This document shows positions 28,328 to 37,196 of a stretch of DNA of 64,000 bases, one piece after another. Below the pieces are notes generated by a model, which saw nothing but the letters and a program-made list of their open reading frames with translations, had not been told where the DNA came from and ran no database searches. The stretch comes from Stutzerimonas xanthomarina (GTDB taxonomy: Bacteria > Pseudomonadota > Gammaproteobacteria > Pseudomonadales > Pseudomonadaceae), in contig NZ_RHQM01000006.1 of the NCBI RefSeq assembly GCF_003935375.1, forward strand, positions 124,001 through 188,000, read 5' to 3'. Both the position numbers and the translations under genes were made by a program. Every line of letters begins with the position of its first letter. Positions within the stretch are counted from its first letter, which is position 1.

Positions 28328-29035
28328 ATGCAGTTGTCTAGACAACCCAGCGAACCGCTCTACCTCGAACTGGCCCAGGTGCTGCGCGGCGAGTTGCGCC
28401 ACTACCGCATCGGCGACTTCCTCCCCGGCGAGATGCAGCTGGCGCGCCGCTTCGCGGTCAACCGCCACACCCTGCGCCGCGCCGTCGACGAGCTGGTACA
28501 GGAAGGCCGCCTGCTGCGCCGCCAGGGCAAGGGCACCCAGGTGCTGCGACGCCCGCTGGTGTATCCGCTGCAGGCCGATAGTGCCTACAGCGATGCGCTC
28601 GCCGCCCTCGGCGTGCGCACCGAAGCGCGCCTGCTCGCACGTCGCCAGCTCAGCGCCAGCGCCGAGGAAGCGCGCCACCTGCAACTGGCCGAGGGCGCTG
28701 CGCTGATCGAGCTGAGCACCCTGCGCCTGCTCGACGGCGAGCCGGTCAGCCTGATCCGCCACCGCTACTGCGCCAGCCACGCCGAACGCCTCGCCGACTA
28801 CCAGGGCGGCTCGCTGCGCCGCTACCTCGGCGAACGCGGCCTGCCGCTGACGCGCCGTTTCAGCCTGATCGGCGCACGCCTGGCCGATCGCGACGAGGCC
28901 GCACAGCTGCTGATGCCCCTGCGCATGCCGCTGCTGTCGGTGTTCACCCTGTCCTGCGATGCCGCCGGGCGACCGGTGGAGATCGCCCTCTCGGCCAGCC
29001 GTTCCGACCGCTTTCAGTACCAGGTCGCCACCTGA
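28328..29035 (+). CDS. phnF: GntR/HutC-family regulator of phosphonate genes
   Basis: PhnF is a repressor with an N-terminal winged helix (residues ~10-75, '[20 protein letters not shown]') and a UTRA ligand-binding domain (about 95-230). It resembles E. coli PhnF in length (235 residues here) and in its recognition helix. I prefer the ATG at 28328, which gives 'MQLSRQPSEPLY', like the short N-terminus of E. coli PhnF. A GTG at 28298 is only four bases after the phnE stop. The palindrome GTTGTCTAGACAAC occupies the second to sixth codons, so the gene probably carries its own operator. Confidence 0.88.
   Translation: MQLSRQPSEPLYLELAQVLRGELRHYRIGDFLPGEMQLARRFAVNRHTLRRAVDELVQEGRLLRRQGKGTQVLRRPLVYPLQADSAYSDALAALGVRTEARLLARRQLSASAEEARHLQLAEGAALIELSTLRLLDGEPVSLIRHRYCASHAERLADYQGGSLRRYLGERGLPLTRRFSLIGARLADRDEAAQLLMPLRMPLLSVFTLSCDAAGRPVEIALSASRSDRFQYQVAT
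28333..28346. promoter_or_regulatory. Perfect palindrome in the first codons of phnF, candidate PhnF operator
   Basis: GTTGTCTAGACAAC is a perfect 14-bp palindrome lying within the phnF reading frame right after the start codon. It shares its core with the site upstream of phnC at 25501-25514. A bound repressor here could block elongation into phnG-P or a promoter at the phnE/phnF junction. Confidence 0.65.
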
Positions 29036-29046
29036 TGGAGAACCCC

Positions 29047-29493
29047 ATGCACACCCGCGAACAATCCCCCCGCCAGCGCTGGATGGCCGTGCTGGCACGC
29101 GCCAGCGCTGCCGAACTGGCGCCTTTCGAGCGCGCCCTGCGCGACTGCACCTACCAGCTGATCCGCCCTGCGGAAATCGGCATGACCCTGGTGCGCGGCC
29201 GCATGGGCGGCACCGGCGCGCCGTTCAACCTCGGCGAGATGAGCGTCACCCGCTGCGTGGTGCGCCTGGCCGATGGCAGCACCGGCTACAGCTACCGTGC
29301 CGGCCGCGACAAGCGCCAGGCCGAGCTCGCCGCCCTCGCCGATGCCCATCTGCAGGGCGCCCAGCAGAGCCGCTGGCTGAATGAACTGATCGAACCGCTG
29401 GCCGCCGCGCAGGCCCGACGCGCCGCGCAAAAGGCTGCCGAAACCGCCACTACCCGCGTGGAGTTCTTCACGCTGCTGCGAGGAGAAGACTGA
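29047..29493 (+). CDS. phnG: C-P lyase core complex subunit PhnG
   Basis: PhnG is part of the PhnGHIJ core that, in the first step, joins methylphosphonate to the C1 of ATP's ribose with release of adenine. The protein has 148 residues. 'QLIRPAEIGMTLVRGRMGGTGAPFN' (shown in part) and 'LGEMSVTRCVVRL' are family features. GGAG lies 6 bases before the ATG at 29047. A one-base overlap with phnH follows. Confidence 0.94.
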   Translation: MHTREQSPRQRWMAVLARASAAELAPFERALRDCTYQLIRPAEIGMTLVRGRMGGTGAPFNLGEMSVTRCVVRLADGSTGYSYRAGRDKRQAELAALADAHLQGAQQSRWLNELIEPLAAAQARRAAQKAAETATTRVEFFTLLRGED

Positions 29494-30101
29494 TGAATCG
29501 CGCCCCATCCGACCTGTTGCAGCCCGCCTTCGCCGACCCGGTGCTGGACGCGCAGAAGTGCTTCCGCGCCGCGCTCAAGGCCTTGTCCGAGCCGGGCACG
29601 CGGCAGCCGCTGGTCAGCGTCGCCGCCATCGAGCCGCTGCAGGCCGCCGGCTACGCGCTGTGCCTGAGCCTGCTGGATAACGACACACCGCTGTGGCTGG
29701 CGCCAGCCTTCGACACCCCGGCGATCCGCGCCAACCTGGCCTTCCACTGTGGCTGCCCGATCGTCGAGGCACGCGAGGAGGCGATGTTCGCCCTGCTCGA
29801 CGCCGCCGCGCTGGACGACCTCTCCGGCTTCTACGCCGGCAGCGAGCGCTACCCGGACCAGTCCTGCACGCTGCTGATCCAGCTCGACCGTCTCGACCGC
29901 GGCCCGGCGCTGAGCTGGCAGGGCCCGGGAATCGACGGCAGCCGCCTGGTCGGCCTGCCGCTGAAACCGGCGTTCTGGCAGCAGCGCGCCGCACGCAACG
30001 ACTTCCCGCGCGGGCTCGACGCGCTGTTCTGCGCCGAAGGCGAAGTGCTCGGCCTGCCGCGCAGCACCCGCATCGGCGATTCGCTGCAGGAGGTGGCCTG
30101 A
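29493..30101 (+). CDS. phnH: C-P lyase core complex subunit PhnH
   Basis: PhnH, 202 residues, is a PLP-transferase-like fold subunit without a PLP site. Its sequence 'PAFADPVLDAQKCFRAALKA' (residues ~10-30) and 'ALSEPGTRQPL' are characteristic. It is coupled to phnG (ATGA) and to phnI (TGATG). Confidence 0.94.
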   Translation: MNRAPSDLLQPAFADPVLDAQKCFRAALKALSEPGTRQPLVSVAAIEPLQAAGYALCLSLLDNDTPLWLAPAFDTPAIRANLAFHCGCPIVEAREEAMFALLDAAALDDLSGFYAGSERYPDQSCTLLIQLDRLDRGPALSWQGPGIDGSRLVGLPLKPAFWQQRAARNDFPRGLDALFCAEGEVLGLPRSTRIGDSLQEVA

Positions 30102-31210
30102 TGTACGTCGCGGTCAAGGGTGGCGAACAGGCCATCGACAACGCCCACGCGCTGCTGGCGAAGAAGCGCCGCGGCGACACCGCTATCGCCGAACTCGCCG
30201 TCGAACAGATTCGCCAGCAGCTGCCGCTCGCCGTGGCGCGGGTGATGAGCGAAGGCTCGCTGTATGACGAGGAACTCGCCGCGCTGGCGATCAAGCAGGC
30301 CGCCGGCGATCTGGTCGAGGCGATCTTCCTCCTGCGCGCCTACCGCACCACGCTGCCGCGCTTCGCCGAAAGCCTGCCGCTGGACACCGGCGCCATGCAG
30401 CTAAGCCGGCGCATCTCGGCGACCTTCAAGGACGTGCCCGGCGGCCAGCTGCTCGGCCCGACCTTCGACTACACCCACCGCCTGCTCGATTTCGCCCTGC
30501 TCGCCGAAGGCCAACACCCCGGCCCGCCGGTGGATGAAAACACCACGCTGAGCAACTGCCCGCGGGTACTCGGCCTGCTCGGCGAGGAAGGCCTGATGAC
30601 GCCGGAAATCGACCGCGGCGAGCCGGTGCCGGACCTCACCCGCGAGCCGCTGGAGCTGCCGACGAGCCGCGCCGAACGCCTGCAGGCACTGGCGCGCGGC
30701 GACGAGGGCTTTCTGCTGGCGCTGGGCTATTCGACCCAGCGCGGCTACGGCCGCAACCACCCGTTCGCCGGCGAGATTCGCATCGGCACCGCCGAGGTCT
30801 GGATCGAGCCGCAGGAGCTGGGTTTCCCGGTCTGCCTCGGCGAGATCGAGCTGACCGAGTGCGAGATGGTCAACCAGTTCGTCGGCGAGAGCGCCGAGCA
30901 GGCGCAGTTCACCCGCGGCTACGGCCTGGCCTTCGGCTACGCCGAGCGCAAGGCGATGGGCATGGCGCTGGTCGACCGCGCGCTGCGTGCCGGCGAGTAC
31001 GGCGAGGAGGTGCAGGGCCCGGCGCAGCAGGAGGAATTCGTCCTGATGCACTGCGACAACGTCGAGGCCGCCGGTTTCGTCTCGCACCTGAAGTTGCCCC
31101 ACTACGTCGACTTCCAGTCCGAGCTGGAGCTGATCCGCAAGCTGCGCCAGCCGCAGGCCGAGCAGACCGAAGCCGACGCCGAGACGCCAGCGAAGGAGAA
31201 ACGCGCATGA
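30101..31210 (+). CDS. phnI: C-P lyase core complex subunit PhnI
   Basis: PhnI is the nucleosidase subunit that, with PhnG and PhnH, exchanges adenine for phosphonate on the ribose. The product has 369 residues. 'MYVAVKGGEQAIDNAHALLA' at the start and 'QLSRRISATFKDVPGGQLLG' are typical. The start ATG at 30101 shares its first base with the phnH stop. It overlaps phnJ by four bases. Confidence 0.95.
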   Translation: MYVAVKGGEQAIDNAHALLAKKRRGDTAIAELAVEQIRQQLPLAVARVMSEGSLYDEELAALAIKQAAGDLVEAIFLLRAYRTTLPRFAESLPLDTGAMQLSRRISATFKDVPGGQLLGPTFDYTHRLLDFALLAEGQHPGPPVDENTTLSNCPRVLGLLGEEGLMTPEIDRGEPVPDLTREPLELPTSRAERLQALARGDEGFLLALGYSTQRGYGRNHPFAGEIRIGTAEVWIEPQELGFPVCLGEIELTECEMVNQFVGESAEQAQFTRGYGLAFGYAERKAMGMALVDRALRAGEYGEEVQGPAQQEEFVLMHCDNVEAAGFVSHLKLPHYVDFQSELELIRKLRQPQAEQTEADAETPAKEKRA

Positions 31211-32076
31211 ATGCCCAGGCCATTCCCGCCAGCGAGGCGGGCTACAACTTCGCCTACCTCGACGAGCAGACCAAGCGCATGATCCGCCGCGCACTGCTCA
31301 AGGCGGTCGCCATACCCGGCTATCAGGTGCCCTTCGGTGGCCGCGAGATGCCGCTGCCCTACGGCTGGGGCACCGGCGGCATGCAGCTGACCGCGGCCAT
31401 TCTCGGCGCCGACGACGTGCTCAAGGTGATCGACCAGGGCGCCGACGACACCACCAACGCGGTGTCGATCCGCCGCTTCTTCGCCCGCACCGCCGGGGTC
31501 GCCACCACCGAACGCACACCCGCGGCGACGGTGATCCAGACCCGCCACCGCATCCCTGAAACCCCGCTCGCCGCCGGGCAGATCATGGTCTATCAGGTGC
31601 CGATCCCCGAGCCGCTGCGCTTCATCGAGCCGTCGGAAACCGAGACGCGCACCATGCACGCGCTGGGCGACTACGGCGTGATGCACGTGAAGCTCTACGA
31701 GGACATCGCCACCTTCGGCCACATCGCCACCAGCTACGCCTACCCGGTGACGGTGGACGGGTGCTACGTGATGGACCCGTCGCCGATTCCCAAATTCGAC
31801 AACCCCAAGCTGGACCGCAGCCCGGCGCTGATGCTGTTCGGCGCCGGCCGCGAGAAGCGCCTCTATGCCGTACCGCCGTACACCCGCGTGGTCAGCCTGG
31901 ATTTCGAGGATCACCCGTTCCAGATCCAGCAATGGGAACAGTGCTGCGCCATCTGTGGCAGTAGCGATTCCTACCTCGACGAGCTGATCGTCGACGACGC
32001 CGGCAGCAAGCAGTTCGTCTGCTCGGATACCGACTATTGCGCGCAGCGCGCCCAGCAACAGGAGAGCCGCCCATGA
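31207..32076 (+). CDS. phnJ: C-P lyase (radical SAM alpha-D-ribose 1-methylphosphonate 5-phosphate lyase)
   Basis: PhnJ cleaves the C-P bond with a radical-SAM 4Fe-4S cluster, giving the alkane and ribose 1,2-cyclic phosphate 5-phosphate. The four conserved cysteines are all present with the known spacing CX2CX21CX5C, here Cys247, Cys250, Cys272 and Cys278. The start is '[20 protein letters not shown]' and '[17 protein letters not shown]' is a PhnJ hallmark. The length is 289 residues. It overlaps phnI and phnK by four bases each. Confidence 0.97.
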   Translation: MNAQAIPASEAGYNFAYLDEQTKRMIRRALLKAVAIPGYQVPFGGREMPLPYGWGTGGMQLTAAILGADDVLKVIDQGADDTTNAVSIRRFFARTAGVATTERTPAATVIQTRHRIPETPLAAGQIMVYQVPIPEPLRFIEPSETETRTMHALGDYGVMHVKLYEDIATFGHIATSYAYPVTVDGCYVMDPSPIPKFDNPKLDRSPALMLFGAGREKRLYAVPPYTRVVSLDFEDHPFQIQQWEQCCAICGSSDSYLDELIVDDAGSKQFVCSDTDYCAQRAQQQESRP

Positions 32077-32885
32077 GCGCCGCCGAACAACTGCTGCCCG
32101 CCCCGAGCATCGGCACCGAGCCGCTGTTCGCGGTACGCGACCTGACCCGCCTGTACGGCCCGGACAAGGGCTGCCAGGGCGTCTCCTTCGACCTTTACCC
32201 CGGCGAGGTGCTGGGCATCGTCGGCGAGTCCGGCTCGGGCAAGTCCACCCTGCTCTCGCTGCTCTGCGGCCGCTGCCCGCCGGATCGCGGCAGCGTGCAG
32301 TACCGCGACGGCGCCGGCGACTGGCTCGACCTCTACGCCGCCAGCGAGGCCGAGCGGCGCACGCTGCTGCGCACCGAGTGGGGCTTCGTCGAACAGAACC
32401 CGCGCGACGGCCTGCGCATGGGCGTTTCCGCCGGCGCCAACATCGGCGAGCGGCTGATGGCCCAGGGCGTCAGGCATTACGGTCAGCTGCGCGCCGCCGG
32501 GCTGGATTGGCTGCAGCAGGTGGAGATCGACCCGGCGCGCATCGACGACCTGCCGCGGACCTTCTCCGGCGGCATGCAGCAGCGTCTGCAGATCGCCCGC
32601 AATCTGGTTTCCAGTCCGAAGCTGGTGTTCATGGACGAACCCACCGGTGGCCTCGACGTGTCGGTGCAGGCACGCCTGCTCGACCTCCTGCGCGGGCTGG
32701 TGCGCGAGCTGGATCTGGCGGTGGTGATCGTGACCCACGACCTCGCCGTGGCACGCCTCCTGGCCGACCGGCTGATGGTGATGCGCCGCTCGCGGGTGGT
32801 GGAGGCCGGCCTGACCGACCAGATCCTCGACGACCCGCAGCATCCCTATACGCAGCTGCTGGTGTCCTCGGTGCTGCAGCCATGA
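32073..32885 (+). CDS. phnK: C-P lyase accessory ABC-type ATPase PhnK
   Basis: PhnK binds the PhnGHIJ core and helps to open the C-P lyase active site. The protein has 270 residues with Walker A 'GESGSGKST', signature '[15 protein letters not shown]' and Walker B '[14 protein letters not shown]'. It resembles dipeptide-importer ATPases but lies inside the phn operon. The ATG at 32073 overlaps the phnJ stop. Confidence 0.95.
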   Translation: MSAAEQLLPAPSIGTEPLFAVRDLTRLYGPDKGCQGVSFDLYPGEVLGIVGESGSGKSTLLSLLCGRCPPDRGSVQYRDGAGDWLDLYAASEAERRTLLRTEWGFVEQNPRDGLRMGVSAGANIGERLMAQGVRHYGQLRAAGLDWLQQVEIDPARIDDLPRTFSGGMQQRLQIARNLVSSPKLVFMDEPTGGLDVSVQARLLDLLRGLVRELDLAVVIVTHDLAVARLLADRLMVMRRSRVVEAGLTDQILDDPQHPYTQLLVSSVLQP

Positions 32886-32896
32886 AGGAATCCGCC

Positions 32897-33601
32897 ATGA
32901 ACACGCTGATCGAGGTCCGCGACCTCGCCAAGACTTTCACCCTGCACCAGCAGCACGGCGTCAGCCTGCAGGTGCTGCGCGGGCTGAACTTCACCGTCGC
33001 CGCTGGCGAATGCCTGGTGCTGCACGGTCAGTCCGGCGCCGGCAAGTCGACCCTGTTGCGCACGCTGTACGGCAACTACCTGCCCGCCGCCGGCAGCATC
33101 CGCATCCGCCACGCCGGCGACTGGCTGGAGCTGGTCGGCGCCGAACCACGCCAGGTACTCGCCGTGCGCCGGCAGACGCTGGGCTATGTCAGCCAGTTCC
33201 TGCGGGTGATCCCGCGGGTGCCGGCGCTGGAGGTGGTGATGGAACCGGCACTGGCGCGCGGCTGGAGCCGTGCCGAAGCCGAGGCGCGGGCCAAGGCGCT
33301 GCTGACCCGGCTGAACATTCCCGAGCGGCTCTGGCAGCTGGCCCCCGGCACCTTTTCCGGCGGCGAGCAGCAGCGGGTCAACCTGGCGCGCGGCTTCATG
33401 GTGAGCTGGCCGGTGATGCTGCTCGACGAACCCACTGCCTCGCTGGACGAAGCCAACGCCGCCGTGGTGCTGGAACTGATCGACGAAGCCAAGACCGCCG
33501 GCAGCGCGCTGATCGGCATCTTCCATGACCGCGCGATCCGCGAGGCGGTCGCCGACCGTTACCTGGACATGACGCAGGAGGACCTGGCCCATGCCAGCTG
33601 A
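32897..33601 (+). CDS. phnL: C-P lyase accessory ABC-type ATPase PhnL
   Basis: PhnL is a second ABC-type ATPase that stacks on PhnK in the C-P lyase complex. The product has 234 residues, with Walker A 'GQSGAGKST', '[15 protein letters not shown]' and '[12 protein letters not shown]'. I prefer the ATG at 32897, with AAGGAA 6 bases upstream, over the ATG at 32882. It overlaps phnM by 11 bases. Confidence 0.94.
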   Translation: MNTLIEVRDLAKTFTLHQQHGVSLQVLRGLNFTVAAGECLVLHGQSGAGKSTLLRTLYGNYLPAAGSIRIRHAGDWLELVGAEPRQVLAVRRQTLGYVSQFLRVIPRVPALEVVMEPALARGWSRAEAEARAKALLTRLNIPERLWQLAPGTFSGGEQQRVNLARGFMVSWPVMLLDEPTASLDEANAAVVLELIDEAKTAGSALIGIFHDRAIREAVADRYLDMTQEDLAHAS

Positions 33602-34736
33602 ACAGATACTCAGCAACGCCCGCCTGGTGCTGGCCGATCAGCTGATCCACGGCAGCCTGCTGATCCGCGACGGCCTGATCGCCGACATCAGCGCAGGCGC
33701 CAGCAGCCTGCCAGAGGCGCAGGATCTGGACGGCGCCCTGCTGCTGCCGGGGCTGGTGGAACTGCACACCGACAACCTGGAAAAGCACATGAGCCCGCGC
33801 CCCGGCGTGGACTGGCCGTCCGCCTCGGCAGTGCTGACCCATGACGCGCAGATCGTCGCCGCCGGCATCACCACGGTGTTCGATGCGCTGTCGATCGGCG
33901 ACATCAATCCCAAGGGCAAGCGCATGCAGCAACTCGGCGTGATGCTTGAGGCCATCGCCGAGGCCGAAGCCGCCGGACAGACCCGCGCCGAACACCGCCT
34001 GCACCTGCGCTGCGAAGTCAGCCACCCGCAGTGCCTGGAGCTGTTCCGCGAGCTGGTCGAGCAGCCGCTGGTGCAGCTGGTCTCGGTGATGGACCACGCG
34101 CCGGGCCAGCGCCAGTTCGCGCGCATGGAGAAGTACCGCGAGTACTACATGGGCAAGTACCACCTGAGCCCGGCGGAGATGGATGCCTTCGTCACCGAGC
34201 AGCTGGCCAACTCGGCGCGGCACGGCGACCAGCAGCGCGCCGCCATCGTCGACATCTGCCGCAGCCGCGACCTGGCGCTGGCCAGCCACGACGACGCGAC
34301 CCTGGAGCACGTTAGCGAGTCGGCGGACTACGGCATGGCCATCGCCGAATTCCCGACCACCTTCGAGGCAGCCGAGGCCAGCCACGCACGCGGGCTGAAG
34401 GTACTGATGGGCGCGCCGAACATCGTCCGTGGCGGCTCGCACTCGGGCAATATCGCCGCTGCCGATCTGGCCCGACGCGGCGTGCTGGACATCCTCTCCA
34501 GCGACTACTACCCGGCCAGCCTGCTGCAGGCCGCGCTGGGCCTGGCCGAGCAGGACAACGCCTACGACCTGCCGCGCGCCATCGCCACCATCAGCCTGGC
34601 GCCGGCACGCGCGGCCGGGCTGGATGATCGCGGCGAGATCACCGTCGGGCTGCGCGCCGACCTGGTCCAGGCGCAGGTGCACAAGGGCCAGCCGGTGATC
34701 GGCCAGGTCTGGCGCCAGGGCCGGAGGGTGTTCTGA
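33591..34736 (+). CDS. phnM: RPnTP diphosphatase (alpha-D-ribose 1-methylphosphonate 5-triphosphate diphosphatase)
   Basis: PhnM removes pyrophosphate from the triphosphate intermediate before PhnJ acts. It is an amidohydrolase-fold protein of 381 residues with the metal-site motif '[10 protein letters not shown]' near residue 55. '[12 protein letters not shown]' and '[10 protein letters not shown]', also typical of PhnM, follow. The stop overlaps an in-frame ATG of the next ORF, but the phnN start is placed further on. Confidence 0.95.
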   Translation: MPAEQILSNARLVLADQLIHGSLLIRDGLIADISAGASSLPEAQDLDGALLLPGLVELHTDNLEKHMSPRPGVDWPSASAVLTHDAQIVAAGITTVFDALSIGDINPKGKRMQQLGVMLEAIAEAEAAGQTRAEHRLHLRCEVSHPQCLELFRELVEQPLVQLVSVMDHAPGQRQFARMEKYREYYMGKYHLSPAEMDAFVTEQLANSARHGDQQRAAIVDICRSRDLALASHDDATLEHVSESADYGMAIAEFPTTFEAAEASHARGLKVLMGAPNIVRGGSHSGNIAAADLARRGVLDILSSDYYPASLLQAALGLAEQDNAYDLPRAIATISLAPARAAGLDDRGEITVGLRADLVQAQVHKGQPVIGQVWRQGRRVF

Positions 34737-34834
34737 TGCGTCGACCACAGCCTGTCGAGCGCGCCGCCCCTGCAACCGCGGCGGGCTCTATACTGCCCGC
34801 CCACCCTCGGCTTTCGACCCTCGGGAGTAACCTG

Positions 34835-35389
34835 ATGCAAGGCCGTTTGATCTACCTGACCGGGCCATCCGGCGCCGGCAAGGACAGTCTGCTCGATGCC
34901 GCACGCGCAGCGCTCGCCGAGCGTGGCGTGCGCATCGCCCAGCGGGTCATCACCCGCTCGGCCGAGGCCATCGGTGAAGCCGCGCATTCGGTGAGCGCCG
35001 AGCAGTTCGAACGCATGGAGGCCGAGCAGGCCTTTGCTCTCAGCTGGCGCGCCAACGGGCTGGCCTATGGCATACCCGCCGAAATCGACGCCTGGCTGGC
35101 GGCCGGCGAGGATGTGCTGGTCAATGGCTCGCGTGGTTATCTGCCCGAGGCGCGCAGGCGCTACCCGGATCTGCTGGCGGTGCTGCTGACCGTCGAACAG
35201 GACGTGCTGCGCGAGCGCCTGCTGACCCGCGGCCGGGAGACGCCCGAGCAGATCGAGGCGCGCCTGGCGCGCAACGCGCTGTTCAGCGGCGAGCTGGACG
35301 ACTACATCCGCCTGGACAATTCCGCCTCGCTGGAGCGCAGCGTCGAGCGCCTGCTGCAGCTGCTCGACGAGCACCGTCAATGCGGCTGA
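34835..35389 (+). CDS. phnN: Ribose 1,5-bisphosphate phosphokinase
   Basis: PhnN phosphorylates ribose 1,5-bisphosphate to PRPP, the last step of the C-P lyase pathway. It has 184 residues and the P-loop 'GPSGAGKDS' near residue 10, with 'VITRSAE' and the guanylate-kinase-like lid in the second half. I choose the ATG at 34835, which has GGGAGT 6 bases upstream; the in-frame ATG at 34736 would add 33 atypical residues. A GCGGGC/GCCCGC hairpin with a TCTATACT loop lies at 34781-34800. Confidence 0.92.
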   Translation: MQGRLIYLTGPSGAGKDSLLDAARAALAERGVRIAQRVITRSAEAIGEAAHSVSAEQFERMEAEQAFALSWRANGLAYGIPAEIDAWLAAGEDVLVNGSRGYLPEARRRYPDLLAVLLTVEQDVLRERLLTRGRETPEQIEARLARNALFSGELDDYIRLDNSASLERSVERLLQLLDEHRQCG

Positions 35390-36129
35390 CCCTGCTCGGC
35401 ACCGGCGGCGCCGCGCAGGTGCCGGTGTACAACTGCGCCTGTCCGGCCTGCCGTGCCGCGCAGCTCGACCCGAGCCGACGCCGCCGTGCCTGCTCGGCGC
35501 TGGTGGACTGTGGCGGCCAGCGCTGGCTGCTCGACAGCGGCCTGCCGGACCTCTGCGAGCGCTTCGCCCCGGGCAGCTTCAGCGGCATCCTGCAGACCCA
35601 TTACCACGCCGATCATGCCCAGGGCTTGCTGCAACTGCGCTGGGGCACCGGGCTGCACATTCCGGTGCTCGGCCCGGACGACGCAGAGGGCCTCGCCGAC
35701 CTCTACAAACACCCCGGCATCCTCGATTTCAGCGAACCATTCGCCGCCTTCGAACAACGCATGCTCGGCACGCTGCGCGTCACGGCGCTGCCACTGGTGC
35801 ACTCGAAACCCACCTTCGGTTACCTGCTGGAAGGACACAGCCGCTGCATCGCCTACCTCACCGACACCGTCGGCCTGCCGGACAGCACGCGCGAACTGCT
35901 GCAGGACACCGCGCTGGACGTGCTGGTGCTGGACTGCTCGACACCACCGCGCGATACGCCACCGCGTAACCACAACGACCTGACCCGCGCATTGCAGAGC
36001 ATCGAGGAGCTGCAGCCGGCGCAAGCCGTGCTGACCCATATCGGCCACGAGCTGGATGCCTGGTTCATGCAGGCGTCACGGAAACTGCCGGACAACGTAT
36101 GCCTGGCATACGACGGGATGACGCTCTAG
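35380..36129 (+). CDS. phnP: Phosphoribosyl 1,2-cyclic phosphate phosphodiesterase
   Basis: PhnP opens the 1,2-cyclic phosphate left by PhnJ to give ribose 1,5-bisphosphate. It is a metallo-beta-lactamase-fold protein of 249 residues. It shows the metal motif 'THYHADH' and the structural-zinc cysteines 'CACPACRAAQ' at the N-terminus that mark this family. It overlaps phnN by 10 bases and ends the operon. Confidence 0.95.
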   Translation: MRLTLLGTGGAAQVPVYNCACPACRAAQLDPSRRRRACSALVDCGGQRWLLDSGLPDLCERFAPGSFSGILQTHYHADHAQGLLQLRWGTGLHIPVLGPDDAEGLADLYKHPGILDFSEPFAAFEQRMLGTLRVTALPLVHSKPTFGYLLEGHSRCIAYLTDTVGLPDSTRELLQDTALDVLVLDCSTPPRDTPPRNHNDLTRALQSIEELQPAQAVLTHIGHELDAWFMQASRKLPDNVCLAYDGMTL

Positions 36130-36238
36130 CGCTTAGGAGAGAAACCGAGCTTGCGGCTTCCATCGTCCAGCAGCGGACGAAACACCGAGCCGCCTGCTCG
36201 CAACGCCTGGAAAACGCTGCGCGGTCTTCCACCCTACC

Positions 36239-36286
36239 GATGGCGATGGCGATGGCGATGGCGATGGCGATGGCGATGGCGATGGG
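36239..36286. repeat. GATGGC hexamer tandem array
   Basis: There are seven perfect head-to-tail copies of GATGGC starting at 36239, then one variant GATGGG. Tandem hexamers like this can gain or lose copies by slippage, so the length may vary between strains. It lies outside any credible gene. Confidence 0.95.
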
Positions 36287-36293
36287 ATCGTAG

Positions 36294-36319
36294 GGTGGAT
36301 AACGCGAAGCTTATCCACC
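36294..36319. repeat. Dispersed hairpin repeat (GGTGGATAA...TTATCCACC type)
   Basis: A perfect 9-bp stem GGTGGATAA/TTATCCACC around 'CGCGAAGC', preceded by 'GTAG'. It belongs to the family also seen at 49148-49171 (GTGGATAA/TTATCCAC) and, with AAAA in place of ATAA, at 36363-36388. Confidence 0.8.
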
Positions 36320-36362
36320 ATGGGTCCGTAGCATGGCGAAACGTCGGGCAGGGCCTCGACGC

Positions 36363-36388
36363 GTGGAAAACGCTTCGCGGTTTTCCAC
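36363..36388. repeat. Dispersed hairpin repeat (GTGGAAAA...TTTTCCAC type)
   Basis: A perfect 8-bp stem GTGGAAAA/TTTTCCAC around 'CGCTTCGCGG', followed by 'CCTACGG'. A degenerate copy of the same element ('TGGAAAACGCTGCGCGGTCTTCCA') lies at 36208-36231. Confidence 0.8.
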
Positions 36389-36432
36389 CCTACGGCCATG
36401 AAGCATGGAGCGGATTCCGGGCTGACGTCGGC

Positions 36433-36675
36433 TCAGCGCCCCGGCTGCGGGCGGAAACCCGGCACGCTGCCCGGGCGTTCGACCCGCGCAGCCGGCATGC
36501 TGCAATTGAGGTCACGGAACGGGCGGCCGTCGAGCTTCTGCCAGCCATCGCCCGGCGAGGTCTGGCGGCAGATGATGGTGCCGTCCAGCTTGCTCTGCCA
36601 TTGGTAATAGGGCGCCGGCGCGGCGCTGGCAGCAATGGGCAGGAACAGACTGAGGGCGAGCAGGAAAATGCGCAT
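36433..36675 (-). CDS. Small secreted protein of unknown function
   Basis: This ORF of 80 residues has a clear signal peptide ('MRIFLLALSLFLPIAASAAP') and a short mature part with two cysteines ('TIICRQTS', 'DLNCSMPA') that could form a disulfide, plus a Pro/Arg-rich tail. I recognise no named family. 'YYQWQSKLDGTIICRQ' loosely resembles small periplasmic DUF4124-type proteins. The SD is weak. Confidence 0.55.
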   Translation of the reverse strand: MRIFLLALSLFLPIAASAAPAPYYQWQSKLDGTIICRQTSPGDGWQKLDGRPFRDLNCSMPAARVERPGSVPGFRPQPGR

Positions 36676-36746
36676 GGCGGACTTCGGCAGTGCGATGGCG
36701 CCACTCTAACCCTTCGCCCGCGCTACGCAAGCACCGTCCGGCGCGC

Positions 36747-37175
36747 TCAGAACCAGACCCGCGCCGCCTCTCGCAGGAAGATTTCCACGGTCTTCGGCCC
36801 GACGCCCTCGAACGCCAGCAGCCGCTTCTCCACCCCGTCGCGCGTCTCACCGAGCTCACGCAGGCGACCCAGCCTGCCGTCGTACTCGGTCAGCAGCTGG
36901 TCGCCGAGCTTCAGCAGGCGCGCGGCAGTGGACTCGTCGTAGCGCACGTAGCGCGCCTGGCCGAGCAGCTGGACCAACCGACGCTGGCCACAGTCACGCA
37001 GCTTGTGCGGCGTGTCGAGCCGGTTGCGCTCCACCAGTACCCGGTAGGCCTCGGCGGCGATGTCGCGCTGGATGCGCTTGCCGAATAGAAAGCTGGCGAC
37101 GAACCACTTGAACAGCTCCGCCTCGCCGCGGGTCACGTCGATTCCCAGATCCTCTGCGCCTATTTCTGCAGTCAT
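36747..37175 (-). CDS. Helix-hairpin-helix protein, endonuclease III-like
   Basis: The product of about 142 residues has an HhH element near its C-terminus ('FEGVGPKTVEIFLREA') as in endonuclease III-type DNA glycosylases, and an upstream helical region resembling the HhH-GPD fold. The iron-sulfur cysteines and the catalytic Lys/Asp of Nth are not seen, so it may bind DNA without being a glycosylase. I prefer the ATG at 37175 because GGAGG precedes it; an in-frame ATG lies at 37196. Confidence 0.65.
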   Translation of the reverse strand: MTAEIGAEDLGIDVTRGEAELFKWFVASFLFGKRIQRDIAAEAYRVLVERNRLDTPHKLRDCGQRRLVQLLGQARYVRYDESTAARLLKLGDQLLTEYDGRLGRLRELGETRDGVEKRLLAFEGVGPKTVEIFLREAARVWF

Positions 37176-37196
37176 ACCGCCTCCGCGTTCGCTCAC

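Larger units (their letters stand above)
36130..36432. other. Repeat-rich gene-free stretch after phnP
   Basis: It contains the hexamer array at 36239-36286, flanked by short GTGGA...TCCAC hairpins, between phnP and a small minus-strand gene. Long frames that cross it (for example one encoding 'RWRWRWRW') are translations of the hexamer and not genes. Confidence 0.7.

Noticed and set aside
36239..36286. CRISPR array
   Set aside because: Units are six bases with no spacers and no cas genes nearby; it is a simple tandem repeat.
36151..36942. A 263-residue frame across the hexamer array
   Set aside because: Its 'RWRWRW' run is only the translated hexamer and the rest overlaps real minus-strand genes.
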